Below, one piece after another: positions 9,128-16,852 of a stretch of DNA of 64,000 nucleotides. Every line of letters begins with the position of its first letter. The first letter of the stretch is position 1. The notes under the pieces are model-generated. The model was given only the letters and a program-made list of their open reading frames with translations, searched no databases and was not told where the DNA came from. The translations under genes and the position numbers were made by a program. The DNA lies in contig CAYJTG010000002.1 in assembly GCA_964373255.1 (NCBI GenBank), positions 1 to 64,000 of the forward strand. The letters are read 5' to 3'. This stretch comes from JACPVU01 sp964373255 (lineage in GTDB: Archaea; Aenigmatarchaeota; Aenigmatarchaeia; GW2011-AR5).

Positions 9128-11538
9128 CAAGAAATCATAATTTTCATCGCGCTCAAAAAAAGAAAGGCGCGGCTGCCACGATGATGACGATACTGCTCAT
9201 CATAATACTTCTCGGGTTTCTTGTTGTCTTTCTGGGCGCGCTCAGCAAGCAGCAGCGAGTGTCAGAATCAATAAACTACAAGGAAGCGGGGATCATGAGG
9301 CTTGCAAATACTTTTTCCTTACTTAATCGGTCACTGGGTATGACGTGGTACATATTCACCGCGCAGTCTGTTTTTCATGCCACAGACAACTCGGTGCTGT
9401 GCGGCTTTGATGATGCAGACATAACTGGTGATGAAGACTTCATGCCTGAGAAATACTGGTATTTTTATAACAGGAACGACGCGAAGGATAATCAGAAAGT
9501 GACAGGCTTTCTAGACGCGAATCCTGATGGCTACACTGACAAGTATAATTTTAAACCTCCAAATGACGCGCCGACACACGTCTGCTATCCAACGAGCCAG
9601 AATGCCATCGATATACTAGCAGAAAGATTCAGCACACTGAACACCATAAAACCAGAATTTGTTGTCAACGGCATAAAAGCTGCGATAAGCGATATATCAA
9701 CAACATTTAATCTCAACGATGACGAGCGCGTTGAAACAATAACAAAACAGACGATAAAGCTTGGTGAGGAATCGTCTGGCTTGATTAAAGAGGATACAGA
9801 GAACACGAATCAGATATACACCGAATTCCGGAAGATGCTTGAATTCGGTAGATTTATAGTCAAAGAGCTTGCATTTATTGCTGACAAGTTTTCTTACGAT
9901 TCCGGGTTAAGGTATCAGGATGTGAACATAGGGGCGCTTGGCATAAGCACGCTTTATCCTGACCTCTCGGCTGCGAATTACATGGCTAGGATAGCGAACG
10001 GTATCAAAGCCGATGTGAAGTTTCAGGAGCTCGCCCATTTAAAGAAGGCGCGTGCCTATGCAAATTACAACGCCTTTGAGGCGCACGCCGTCAACCTGGA
10101 CGTCAATGACAATTTTGTGTTCGGAGCAGAAGATATAGTAACGTACGGCGGGCTTGTGCTGCACTATGACATGTCTGTAAACGTGCAGGAAGGCGGAACC
10201 ACGACAAAATCATGCCCCACGCCGCGTGAAGACTACCAAAATATCATAACGGTTATGGTGAATGAGCTTGATGATGACGGCTGGGACTTCAGCGACAGGG
10301 ACCTTTTAAGGCCATTAGCACGCAGCTTCGTCTTCTCTAATGACGATATTGTTCACTTTGCAGACGCCCTCTTCCTCAAGGAGAGCAGCTGGGATCCAAA
10401 CGCGGTCTCGTGCGCCGGAGCCGTAGGCTTAGGGCAGCTCATGCCTGACACAGCTCGCACATATATGGCTGTTCCATCTTATGATAAAATTAGCCAGATA
10501 TTTTGTGATGGAAGCTCATGGATAGATGTGGATAAATGCAACAAGAAAAATTATGCGGTAGATCCTACATCTTGTGACCTAACAATAGACGAGAGATTCG
10601 ACGCTGAAAGAAACATCCGCGCTTCTGTCGAATATATGTACGGCCTGATGGAACGATTTTCAGAATACGCAGCGAACGAAGAGGAGCTGCTGAGGCTCAC
10701 ATTAGTGGCGTACAACTGGGGACCGACGCGCCTCGAAAACACGACAAATAGCATGTCCACGCTGGACAAGGGCAACGTGAGGTTTGAAGACATTGTCGAC
10801 AAGCTTCCTGAGGTTACGCAGCAGTATGTATTCTCTGTTATGGGTGCGTATGCGTGCTACGGCGGGTTTTTGACAAGCGCGAGCGACGCATATTACTATA
10901 ATGACGAGGCAGACGACCGATTCATAAAGAAGCCGTTTGCCATGGAGATAAAGGCAAAAGACTATCTGCCTGCCATAGACTGCAATGATAAGCCGTATGA
11001 AGATAATGGTATGTCAGAAGGAAGCATATACGATACTACACGATTTTTTGCATGGGCGCACAATCCGAGGGTAGATGCATTAGGAAGCGCAATTGCTGGC
11101 AGAGGTTTCTACACAGCTGACGTCATGTGCTGCGGCAGTCGTTTATGGTCGTGCAATGCCAATGTGCCTGGATTAGCAAGCCTTGACAGTGGCGGAACAG
11201 CGCTCTTGACAGGACAACCTGCTGATTGTTCAGCTGCTGGTTTAAGCGGTGAGGCACTGGGCGTTGCGTGTGCAGACGATGGGTTTCAGTTCACGGTTGG
11301 CGGCTTTGTGCAACCAGCAATAGGATGTTCGACGCTGATGGATAGCACAAGTTGCACAGCCACACAAGGCTGTTGGTGGCATCCAGGAAGTGGCAGATGT
11401 TTTGACTGCACACAGACAAGCAGCTGCTCCACATACAATAACAATCCCTTTGCCTGCGATTCGTGTGCCACTACGTCTGGTGATTTTTGCGCAAGCCAAG
11501 AGGTAGGCGATTCTGGTTATAGATGTGTAAAAAAATGA
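9124..11538 (+). CDS. Membrane-anchored protein with lytic-transglycosylase (SLT/GH23) domain
   Basis: This 804-aa protein has an N-terminal membrane span (about residues 18-42), a helical region to about 390, then a lytic-transglycosylase-like domain at about 400-570, and a C-terminal tail with many cysteines. The domain call rests on the family motifs in order: KESSWDPNAVS with the presumed catalytic glutamate near residue 420, GAVGLGQLMPDTA just after, and AYNWGP near 530. Known members cleave the glycan backbone of bacterial peptidoglycan and often open the wall for secretion or conjugation machines. Archaea lack murein, so the target may be a partner cell or another glycan. Its 4-bp overlap with the preceding gene ties it to the pilus cluster. 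Confidence 0.85.
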   Translation: MTRNHNFHRAQKKKGAAATMMTILLIIILLGFLVVFLGALSKQQRVSESINYKEAGIMRLANTFSLLNRSLGMTWYIFTAQSVFHATDNSVLCGFDDADITGDEDFMPEKYWYFYNRNDAKDNQKVTGFLDANPDGYTDKYNFKPPNDAPTHVCYPTSQNAIDILAERFSTLNTIKPEFVVNGIKAAISDISTTFNLNDDERVETITKQTIKLGEESSGLIKEDTENTNQIYTEFRKMLEFGRFIVKELAFIADKFSYDSGLRYQDVNIGALGISTLYPDLSAANYMARIANGIKADVKFQELAHLKKARAYANYNAFEAHAVNLDVNDNFVFGAEDIVTYGGLVLHYDMSVNVQEGGTTTKSCPTPREDYQNIITVMVNELDDDGWDFSDRDLLRPLARSFVFSNDDIVHFADALFLKESSWDPNAVSCAGAVGLGQLMPDTARTYMAVPSYDKISQIFCDGSSWIDVDKCNKKNYAVDPTSCDLTIDERFDAERNIRASVEYMYGLMERFSEYAANEEELLRLTLVAYNWGPTRLENTTNSMSTLDKGNVRFEDIVDKLPEVTQQYVFSVMGAYACYGGFLTSASDAYYYNDEADDRFIKKPFAMEIKAKDYLPAIDCNDKPYEDNGMSEGSIYDTTRFFAWAHNPRVDALGSAIAGRGFYTADVMCCGSRLWSCNANVPGLASLDSGGTALLTGQPADCSAAGLSGEALGVACADDGFQFTVGGFVQPAIGCSTLMDSTSCTATQGCWWHPGSGRCFDCTQTSSCSTYNNNPFACDSCATTSGDFCASQEVGDSGYRCVKK

Positions 11539-11653
11539 AATCCCCTTTATAACCACTCGCCAAAAGACTTTGTCTTTTGCACGAAGTCGGCGGTTTCCTT
11601 GAGGATTTCTTTTCGAATTCATTTGCAGGTTTTCTGATGAATTCAAAAATAAT
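11538..11653. repeat. Family E multi-hairpin repeat, copy E1
   Basis: A 116-bp repeat that starts on the last base of the SLT gene stop codon. It is nearly identical to E2 at 52.7 kb. Hairpins visible: AAAAGAC-TTT-GTCTTTT, AACC(ACT) against (GCG)GGTT around it, and GAATTCAT against ATGAATTC. Position directly after a stop codon in both copies suggests a 3' end or terminator role, or an insertion preference. Confidence 0.75.
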
Positions 11654-11710
11654 ACTTCCAATTGCAATTGACAAAAACACATTAATAATACGGAAACCAA
11701 TAGTGGTAAT

Positions 11711-12058
11711 ATGAAATCGAAGGGCGTCGCAATTGCAATGGAATCAATCATTTACATAATTCTGGCTGTGCTTGTCCTTACTATACTGCTCTATTTCTTC
11801 ATGACGCAGGCAGGGCCTGCGCAGAGCGAGTTTGAGCTGAGGCGCCAGAGCATCGACCTGTGCAACCAGGTCGTACAGTACAGCAATAAGTGCCAGATAA
11901 CAAATGTGCCATTGGAATTACAAAACAAACTAAAAGATGTCTGCAAAAATCTCAAAGTAATAGACTGCCCGACAGATGCTCAAAAATGTATACAGCGCTG
12001 CTGCGCGAACGTTGGGTTGTGCCCGACACCTACTGCGGCAACGACAACCACTCCGTAG
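11711..12058 (+). CDS. Pilin-like secreted protein
   Basis: The 115-aa product begins MKSKGVAIAMESIIYIILAV, a short basic leader followed by a hydrophobic helix of about 20 residues, the layout of an archaeal type IV pilin or class III signal peptide. The ectodomain has eight cysteines and ends in a Thr/Pro-rich tail. It is separated from the SLT gene by repeat E1 and may have its own promoter (AATAATACGG region near 11685). Its stop lies 1 bp from the end of alba on the other strand. Confidence 0.7.
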   Translation: MKSKGVAIAMESIIYIILAVLVLTILLYFFMTQAGPAQSEFELRRQSIDLCNQVVQYSNKCQITNVPLELQNKLKDVCKNLKVIDCPTDAQKCIQRCCANVGLCPTPTAATTTTP

Positions 12059-12059
12059 G

Positions 12060-12368
12060 TCACTTCTTCAGCAGGATATCTATGCTTGAGACGTTTATCT
12101 TCTCGTTGTTCTCGACTTCTATTTCCTCTGTCGCTATCTGTATGCCCTGCACCTTTGCGTCGTGGACAAACTTGTTTCTCACTATCTCCGCCACGTCAAC
12201 GGCCTTGCTTATCGACCTGCCGCGGGCTTTGATGTGTATCTCTTCCCGGTTCTCGCTGAACTGAGTGACAACGGCTAATACATAAGCCATAGTAGGTTTT
12301 TTTCCGATAAAAACCATGTTGTCGTTTTCCCTGTTGCGCTCTCTCCTTGGTCGCTGTGGTTCTAACAT
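12060..12368 (-). CDS. albA: DNA/RNA-binding protein Alba
   Basis: Alba is a small archaeal chromatin and RNA-binding protein. The 102-aa product carries the family core: VFIGKKPTMAYVLAVVTQF near residue 20 with the conserved KKP lysines, then SISKAVDVAEIVRNKF and a C-terminal strand ending VSSIDILLKK. The ATG at 12368 was chosen over an upstream TTG; GGGGC lies 7-8 bp upstream and a TATA-like box about 40 bp upstream. A shorter start at 12317 is also possible, since the extra 17 residues are basic and unconserved. It converges on a pilin-like gene with a 1-bp gap. Confidence 0.92.
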   Translation of the reverse strand: MLEPQRPRRERNRENDNMVFIGKKPTMAYVLAVVTQFSENREEIHIKARGRSISKAVDVAEIVRNKFVHDAKVQGIQIATEEIEVENNEKINVSSIDILLKK

Positions 12369-12402
12369 TGCTAACGCCCCTGTATAATCTGATACCGGCA
12401 AA

Positions 12403-12411
12403 GTTTTTAAA
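12403..12411 (-). promoter_or_regulatory. TATA-like promoter of alba
   Basis: On the minus strand TTTAAAAAC lies about 37-43 bp before the chosen alba start, right for a transcript with a short leader. The two structured elements F1 and B1 begin immediately upstream, leaving this box intact. Confidence 0.55.
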
Positions 12412-12421
12412 CAGCCATAAA

Positions 12422-12563
12422 TATCTTCGGGCTAAAGCCCGAAGTATTTCCTCGAAAAGCAAAGCTTTTCGGGATCTCAAAGAAGCTCTGCTTCTTTGCA
12501 GATTCGCATGAATTTAGAAGTAATATGAACGACCTAAAGGTCGTAATATTAAACTAAATTCAT
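12422..12563. mobile_element. Multi-hairpin element, family F (single copy here)
   Basis: A chain of hairpins: TTCGGGC-TAAA-GCCCGAA, CGAAAAGC-AAA-GCTTTTCG, AAAGAAGC-TCT-GCTTCTTT, and a longer stem ATGAATTTAG against CTAAATTCAT enclosing AATAT..AATATT and ACGACCT-AAA-GGTCGT. It is bordered by AGCCATAAA on the left (12413-12421) and AGCGATAAA on the right (12564-12572), eight of nine matching, so it may be an insertion with a 9-bp duplication. It has no long terminal inverted repeat. Confidence 0.6.
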
Positions 12564-12573
12564 AGCGATAAAA

Positions 12574-12693
12574 GGCACTGTCAACTTAACGGCTGTTGAA
12601 ACAAACTGACGCACTAAAGTGCGTCTATCTGCTTTGACAACAGCCTTTTCTGGGTGGTTAGCAACAGCTAACCACCCTTAAGTTGACAGTGCC
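12574..12693. mobile_element. Y-shaped inverted-repeat element, family B, copy B1
   Basis: A 120-bp element with 16-bp termini GGCACTGTCAACTTAA and TTAAGTTGACAGTGCC. One arm is GGCTGTTG..CAACAGCC, containing the GACGCAC hairpin shared with families A and D; the other is GGGTGGTTAGC-AACA-GCTAACCACCC. The linker between arms is TTTTCTG (CAGAAAA on the other strand). Flanks GCGATAAAA and GCCATAAAA (12565-12573, 12694-12702) agree at eight of nine positions. It lies between alba and a pilin-like gene that read away from it. Confidence 0.88.
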
Positions 12694-12760
12694 GCCATAA
12701 AATCCGCAAAAGTATTTATATCCGACGACCCATAATAAAAAGCAGGACGAGGTTGTTGCA

Positions 12761-13093
12761 ATGAAAAAAGGACTAGAGCTTCCATTAAATATGATAGTTC
12801 TCATTGCGATAGCCGTACTTGTTCTTGTTGTTGTAGCAGCCTATTTTGCATCACAGACAGGGCAGGGCTTCCAGACAATAAATGATTTGCAGGCATTGAA
12901 TACGGGATGTCAATTATGGCTATCGAACGGCTGCAGTGGCTCTGCTGATACGATAATCATTAGAGATTATAAACCATTAGCGGCTACAACTGATCAGGCG
13001 TTATCTGTTGCGTGTGAACGGAATGGTCTCGATGCTACAACAGGTTTAACCCGCAGCGGAGCCTGTGGAAGGCGCTGTGGGTGCCCGACTTAA
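12761..13093 (+). CDS. Pilin-like secreted protein
   Basis: The 110-aa product starts MKKGLELPLNMIVLIAIAVL, a short basic leader and a helix of about 22 hydrophobic residues, the typical form of an archaeal type IV pilin-like protein. Six cysteines follow in the small ectodomain. A TATA-like run (GTATTTATATCC, about 12711) lies 45 bp upstream, and GACGAGG serves as ribosome site. It converges on fen1 with a 6-bp gap. Confidence 0.7.
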   Translation: MKKGLELPLNMIVLIAIAVLVLVVVAAYFASQTGQGFQTINDLQALNTGCQLWLSNGCSGSADTIIIRDYKPLAATTDQALSVACERNGLDATTGLTRSGACGRRCGCPT

Positions 13094-13099
13094 ATATAC

Positions 13100-14110
13100 T
13101 CATATCCACCTGCTTAACGAGGACTGCGCCTTCTTTGATTCCTTGAGCTTTTTCAGTGCATTTTCTATACGCTCCTGGGAAAAATCGTGCTCGTCGCACA
13201 GCAGGCGGGTGACATTTTCTTCGTCTATCTCGCGAAACTCAATCTTGTAATCAGCTGTTTTCGGGGTTTTGAAGAAATCGAAAATCTCCTTCGGCGTTAT
13301 AGAAAAGTCCCAGATGACATTTTCAAATACCTTATCGACTGTCTTCTTTTCTTTCACTGCTTGCAGCGCCTTTTTCGGGCCGTAGCCTGGCACGCCACCA
13401 GGGTTGTAGTCTGTGCCGACAAGAATGCCAAGCATGATCAGCTGGTCGTGATTCAGGCCGAGCTTCTCTATCACGTCGTCCAGAAGTATCATTTCCGGGT
13501 TTATGATAACATAGTCTTTCCCGCGCTTCTTCTTTCCGCTTATCGACAGGTTTCTCACAAGCCGCGGGCTTCCAAATAAAAGAACATCAAAGTCCTGCGA
13601 TGATGTGGCGTATGCGTCGTTTTTTCTGCACATCAGAGAGCAGAGCGCCTCTCCCTCGTTCGGCGCCTGCACGTATGGAATGCCCATAGCTGACAGGAGA
13701 TCTTTGCTGCCCTCAACAATTTCATCTGTTACGGTGGCTGACTGCTGGGCGTACTTCTTGGCGGCCTCGTAATCCTTTCTTTCCAAGGCTTTCTCCCATT
13801 CGCGCAGCGCCTCGGCCCTGACATTGCGACGCTCTTCTGTGGTCTCTTTCTTGAATTCGACCGGTTTGCCGTCAAAAACGTAGATAGGCTTTACGCCCGC
13901 CTCAAGCAGTTTGAGTGTCCTATAATATAGCCCTGATAAGTGTGAAGTTACGCGGCCCTTGCTGTCTTTCAAAGGCGTGCCGTCCGCCTGGCGAATAATG
14001 GAAAGAAACTGGTAGAGCCAGTTGTAGGAATCTATGGCTATCTTCTTGTCGAACAGGTCCTCTAATCCTATCTCTCTGCCATCTACAATCTTTGAAAGCG
14101 ATACGCCCAT
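13100..14110 (-). CDS. fen: Flap endonuclease 1 (FEN1)
   Basis: FEN1 removes 5' flaps during Okazaki fragment maturation and repair. The 336-aa product has family length and all key blocks: N-terminal MGVSLSKIVD, IAIDSYNWLYQF with the first metal-binding aspartate, YVFDGKP, APNEGEA with two catalytic acids, SQDFDVLLFG, and GTDYNPGGVPGYGPKKAL (helix-hairpin-helix region). It ends in QSSLSRWI, a PCNA-interacting motif. The ATG at 14110 fits the conserved N-terminus; the reading frame upstream runs into repeat A2 and is not conserved. Ribosome site AAGGTG lies 9 bp upstream. Confidence 0.96.
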   Translation of the reverse strand: MGVSLSKIVDGREIGLEDLFDKKIAIDSYNWLYQFLSIIRQADGTPLKDSKGRVTSHLSGLYYRTLKLLEAGVKPIYVFDGKPVEFKKETTEERRNVRAEALREWEKALERKDYEAAKKYAQQSATVTDEIVEGSKDLLSAMGIPYVQAPNEGEALCSLMCRKNDAYATSSQDFDVLLFGSPRLVRNLSISGKKKRGKDYVIINPEMILLDDVIEKLGLNHDQLIMLGILVGTDYNPGGVPGYGPKKALQAVKEKKTVDKVFENVIWDFSITPKEIFDFFKTPKTADYKIEFREIDEENVTRLLCDEHDFSQERIENALKKLKESKKAQSSLSRWI

Positions 14111-14128
14111 AAGACAAGACACCTTCCC

Positions 14129-14289
14129 GATTGAATTCCATATTCGTATGATGATGGTCGACGTAGACATATACGTCTGTTGACGTATATGTCAGCTAGA
14201 GGCATTGTCTGAACCGTTAGACGCACTTCGTGCGTCAGTTCGTTTCAATGCCTCTCACGTCGACCATCATACTTTAATGGAATTCAATC
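14129..14289. mobile_element. Y-shaped inverted-repeat element, family A, copy A2
   Basis: A 161-bp element with perfect 13-bp termini GATTGAATTCCAT and ATGGAATTCAATC. The outer stem leads to a three-way junction with arms GACATATACGTC-TGTT-GACGTATATGTC and GAGGCATTG..CAATGCCTC, joined by AGCTA. It is flanked by a perfect 9-bp direct repeat CACCTTCCC (14120-14128 and 14290-14298). The left copy is 10 bp from the fen1 start codon. Confidence 0.93.
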
Positions 14290-14298
14290 CACCTTCCC

Positions 14299-14310
14299 TT
14301 ATATATTTAC
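14299..14310 (-). promoter_or_regulatory. Probable original TATA box of fen1
   Basis: Read on the minus strand, AGTAAATATATAA lies directly upstream of the 9-bp duplicated site. With element A2 removed, this box would sit about 35 bp before the fen1 ATG, the normal distance. With A2 in place it is about 190 bp away, so transcripts would begin in the element. Confidence 0.55.
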
Positions 14311-14347
14311 TTAGAAAAAGTCAAAAAGCTGTGTGACTTCCTTTATA

Positions 14348-14467
14348 GGCACTGTCAACTTAAGGGTGGTTAGCTGTTGCTAACCACCCAGAAAAGGCTG
14401 TTGTCAAAGCAGATAGACGCACTTTAGTGCGTCAGTTTGTTTCAACAGCCGTTAAGTTGACAGTGCC
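14348..14467. mobile_element. Y-shaped inverted-repeat element, family B, copy B2
   Basis: A 120-bp element, the reverse-orientation twin of B1 with the same arms and termini (GGCACTGTCAACTTAA and its complement). It is flanked by a perfect 9-bp direct repeat TCCTTTATA (14339-14347 and 14468-14476). It lies between the fen1 promoter region and the HicBA pair. Confidence 0.92.
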
Positions 14468-14523
14468 TCCTTTATACAAATCTTTAATAACACTTCTTGC
14501 TTATTTAATTGTAGGTGAAATAT

Positions 14524-14760
14524 ATGCACTTTGATGCTGTAATAACTAAAGAGGGTAAGTTATATTCTTCTTGGTGCCCAGAATTAGATATCGCGAGTTC
14601 CGGCAAAACGATTGAGGAAGCCCGCAGTAATCTTAAAGAGGCTATAGAGCTTTATTTGGAAGATGAAGATGCGATTGTACCTTCTGCAGATGTTTCACTG
14701 ACCCTGACTTCTATCGAGGTAATAAGGAATGGCAAGACTACCCGTACTGTCGGGCCGTGA
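14524..14760 (+). CDS. hicB: HicB-family antitoxin
   Basis: The 78-aa product matches the HicB partial-RNase H fold antitoxin: MHFDAVITKEG, then YSSWCPELDIASSGKTIEEARSNLKEAIELYLED, the family's core. Known HicB proteins bind HicA and hold it inactive. The ATG at 14524 is placed 5 bp after AGGTGA, better than the GTG at 14515. Its end overlaps hicA by 32 bp, so translation is coupled. A C-terminal DNA-binding domain is not obvious. Element B2 lies 57 bp upstream. Confidence 0.88.
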   Translation: MHFDAVITKEGKLYSSWCPELDIASSGKTIEEARSNLKEAIELYLEDEDAIVPSADVSLTLTSIEVIRNGKTTRTVGP

Positions 14761-14950
14761 AATCATGAAAATTCTTTCTCAGAAGGGGTTTTCTATAGCT
14801 GGTAGAAAAGGATCTCACGTAAAAATGAAAAAAGTCACGCCTGATAAAGTTTTCATTGCGATCGTACCTGATCACAAGGAAGTTCCCACAGGAACGCTAA
14901 AATCTATAATACGTCAGGCAGGCATATCAGAAGAAGAATTCAGGAAATGA
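14729..14950 (+). CDS. hicA: HicA-family mRNA interferase toxin
   Basis: The 73-aa product fits HicA, a small dsRBD-like toxin that cleaves mRNA. Seen: a GREIMKILSQKGFSIAGRKGSH segment with the catalytic histidine of the G-S-H motif near residue 30, and a C-terminal PTGTLKSIIRQAGIS helix typical of the family. Length is normal and the frame intact. The gene order is antitoxin then toxin with a 32-bp overlap. It ends next to the stop of a convergent regulator gene. Confidence 0.88.
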   Translation: MARLPVLSGREIMKILSQKGFSIAGRKGSHVKMKKVTPDKVFIAIVPDHKEVPTGTLKSIIRQAGISEEEFRK

Positions 14951-15397
14951 TTACCTTTTAGGTATCGGAACCTTTGATAATCGCGTTACGTAATCACGAA
15001 GCCTGCGGACTTCCTTCTCCATGGTCTTTATAGTCCTTTTGCTTTTCTCGTCTTTTTTCATTTCATCAAATTCGTTCAGCGTTCTGTTTATTTCCTTGTG
15101 AAGCTTCATGAGCAGCGCACTACGCAACCCTTCTATCAGGTCGCCGTCCAGCTTTGCGTACAGCTTTCGGTCGCCCCGGTTCTTGAACTTTTTTACAACG
15201 CCGACAAGCTCCAAAAGATCCAGCGACAGGGATATAGAAGCAGCTGAATAGCTTGTCGATTTCACTAGGTCATCGAGGCACATAGGCTTTTCGGACACGA
15301 GCAAGGCTGATATGATGCGTCCGTGCACCTCGTTGTAGCCAAGCGAAGAGGCGATGGCCGAGAACGTGGAGTATATTTTTTCGTGGATGTCACTCAT
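14951..15397 (-). CDS. GbsR/MarR-like winged-helix transcriptional regulator
   Basis: The 148-aa product begins MSDIHEKIYSTFSAIASSLG, followed by GRIISALLVSEKPMCLDDLV and YSAASISLSLDLLELVGVV, the helix-turn-helix of the GbsR branch of MarR regulators, then KNRGDRKLYAK as the wing, and a helical C-terminus. It would bind DNA as a dimer; no effector is evident. It shares its 3' end with hicA on the opposite strand and is divergent from the glycosyltransferase at 15466, which it may control. Confidence 0.8.
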   Translation of the reverse strand: MSDIHEKIYSTFSAIASSLGYNEVHGRIISALLVSEKPMCLDDLVKSTSYSAASISLSLDLLELVGVVKKFKNRGDRKLYAKLDGDLIEGLRSALLMKLHKEINRTLNEFDEMKKDEKSKRTIKTMEKEVRRLRDYVTRLSKVPIPKR

Positions 15398-15465
15398 AAA
15401 TATCAGATATATTTTCTTGAGAAAAGGTTAAAAGGGATTTATACGGCTTTGATGATTATAGTTAT

Positions 15466-16557
15466 ATGGTGTTCCTGCTTCTGCTCTCTATCTTGGTTTC
15501 AATCGCGTATATTGCAGGCGTGGTTTTTCTTATCGAGCCTTATAGAAAACATGCAGACAGAAAAAAATTGCCTTTTGTGTCCATACTCATAGCTACACGC
15601 AACGAGGAAAAGGTCATAGAAAAAACGCTAATCGCGCTTAAAGACATCGATTATCCGAGGTACGAGGTAGTGGTTGTAGATGGTTCATCGGATAAAACGG
15701 CAAAGATCGCAAAGAGATACGCTGATAAAGTCGTGGTTGAAAAAACACCACAAGGCAAGGCTCACGCGCTTAACCTGGCTTTAACAAAAGCCAGGGGAGA
15801 AATAATTTATGTGCTTGACGCAGACTCACGTCCAGAGAAAGATACCCTCAAGCATCTTGTTCGCGCCCTTGATAGAAACTATTATGCCGTTGTCGGAACA
15901 AACATTCCAGAAAACAAAAACAATTTTTTGGTAATGATTGGCCGTATAGAGACTGCTTACCTGAATTCTGTCGAAAAGATAATAAACAGATTTCTTAACA
16001 CGGCCATAGTTCCGGGAAGGAATTACATAATCTACAAAAAAGAACTGAAAAAAATCGGCGGTTTCAGAAATGTCATTACAGAGGACCTAAATCTTTCTTG
16101 GCGGCTTTATAAGAAAGGCAAGATGGCGCGAATTGTTGCCGCCAAATGCTATGAGCAGGTTCCTGACAGATTATCGTGGTATTTCAAGCAGCAGAGAAGG
16201 TGGATAGCCGGGAGCTTTTATGAAATAGGGAATGTTTCAAAACACCTAACACCGAGTGAGCTTTTCATAGTTCTGCCGTCTATGCTCTTTATCTCAGGCG
16301 TCCCGTGCATAACGCTTCTATCGCTGATTATTTATGCGGCCACAGGTCTTTCGCACGTCTTTTACGTCTTTTTTCTTGGTATGATAATTATGCTGATCTC
16401 TGTGGTAATGTATCTTGAGAAAAAGGATGTAATCTATTTCCCTGTCACATTCATATTGTTAGGTGTTCTGCAATGGGCCAATGTTATAGATGCATTTTTC
16501 AAGATAATTCGCAATGAAAAAGTAAAGTGGTATAAAACACCAAAGGAGGATCTATAG
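15466..16557 (+). CDS. Processive-type family 2 glycosyltransferase, membrane-bound
   Basis: The 363-aa product has one N-terminal membrane span, a GT-A catalytic domain and three or four C-terminal spans. Motifs in order: VVVDGSSDKT, DADSRPE (the DxD metal site), TEDLNLSWRL, and QQRRWIAGS, the QxxRW motif of cellulose/hyaluronan synthase-type enzymes. Such enzymes extend a glycan from a nucleotide sugar at the inner membrane face. A TTTATA box at about 15438 lies 28 bp upstream. The acceptor is unknown. Confidence 0.85.
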   Translation: MVFLLLLSILVSIAYIAGVVFLIEPYRKHADRKKLPFVSILIATRNEEKVIEKTLIALKDIDYPRYEVVVVDGSSDKTAKIAKRYADKVVVEKTPQGKAHALNLALTKARGEIIYVLDADSRPEKDTLKHLVRALDRNYYAVVGTNIPENKNNFLVMIGRIETAYLNSVEKIINRFLNTAIVPGRNYIIYKKELKKIGGFRNVITEDLNLSWRLYKKGKMARIVAAKCYEQVPDRLSWYFKQQRRWIAGSFYEIGNVSKHLTPSELFIVLPSMLFISGVPCITLLSLIIYAATGLSHVFYVFFLGMIIMLISVVMYLEKKDVIYFPVTFILLGVLQWANVIDAFFKIIRNEKVKWYKTPKEDL

Positions 16558-16581
16558 AAAACGACTTCTTAGAAATTATTT

Positions 16582-16833
16582 TTACAACAATGTAACGTCG
16601 CCGGACTCAACAGAGGCGACGCCAGGAATCGAGCGCAGCTTCTGCTCGATCGACCCGATGCCTTCCTTGTCCTCGAAAACGAACAACGCCTCGACGATCT
16701 TTATGCCGAACGCTATCGGGATCTCCTTTATGTCCCTTACATTCCCGGCGCTTTTTATTTCATTCTTTATGCTATTCAAATCTGTGTCCGGATTTTCAGG
16801 CATTATCTTGAACGTGACAGCAACAAGACCCAT
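16582..16833 (-). CDS. ef1b: Translation elongation factor aEF-1beta
   Basis: aEF-1beta is the GDP-GTP exchange factor for aEF-1alpha. The 83-aa product has the family's small alpha/beta fold: MGLVAVTFKIMPENPDTDL, AGNVRDIKEIPIAFGIKIVEALFV, and a C-terminal VASVESGDVTLL. The ATG at 16833 is favoured by GGAG 8 bp upstream and by the conserved N-terminus. In many archaea it directly follows a zinc-ribbon protein gene; here that gene is separated by a hypothetical gene and element C2. Confidence 0.93.
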   Translation of the reverse strand: MGLVAVTFKIMPENPDTDLNSIKNEIKSAGNVRDIKEIPIAFGIKIVEALFVFEDKEGIGSIEQKLRSIPGVASVESGDVTLL

Positions 16834-16852
16834 TTCCAATCTCCTTTTCTTA

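Noticed and set aside
14119..14170. Longer FEN1 with an N-terminal extension from element A2
   Set aside because: The conserved FEN1 N-terminus starts at MGVSLSK with its own ribosome site; the extension is element-derived and has no start of its own kind in the family.
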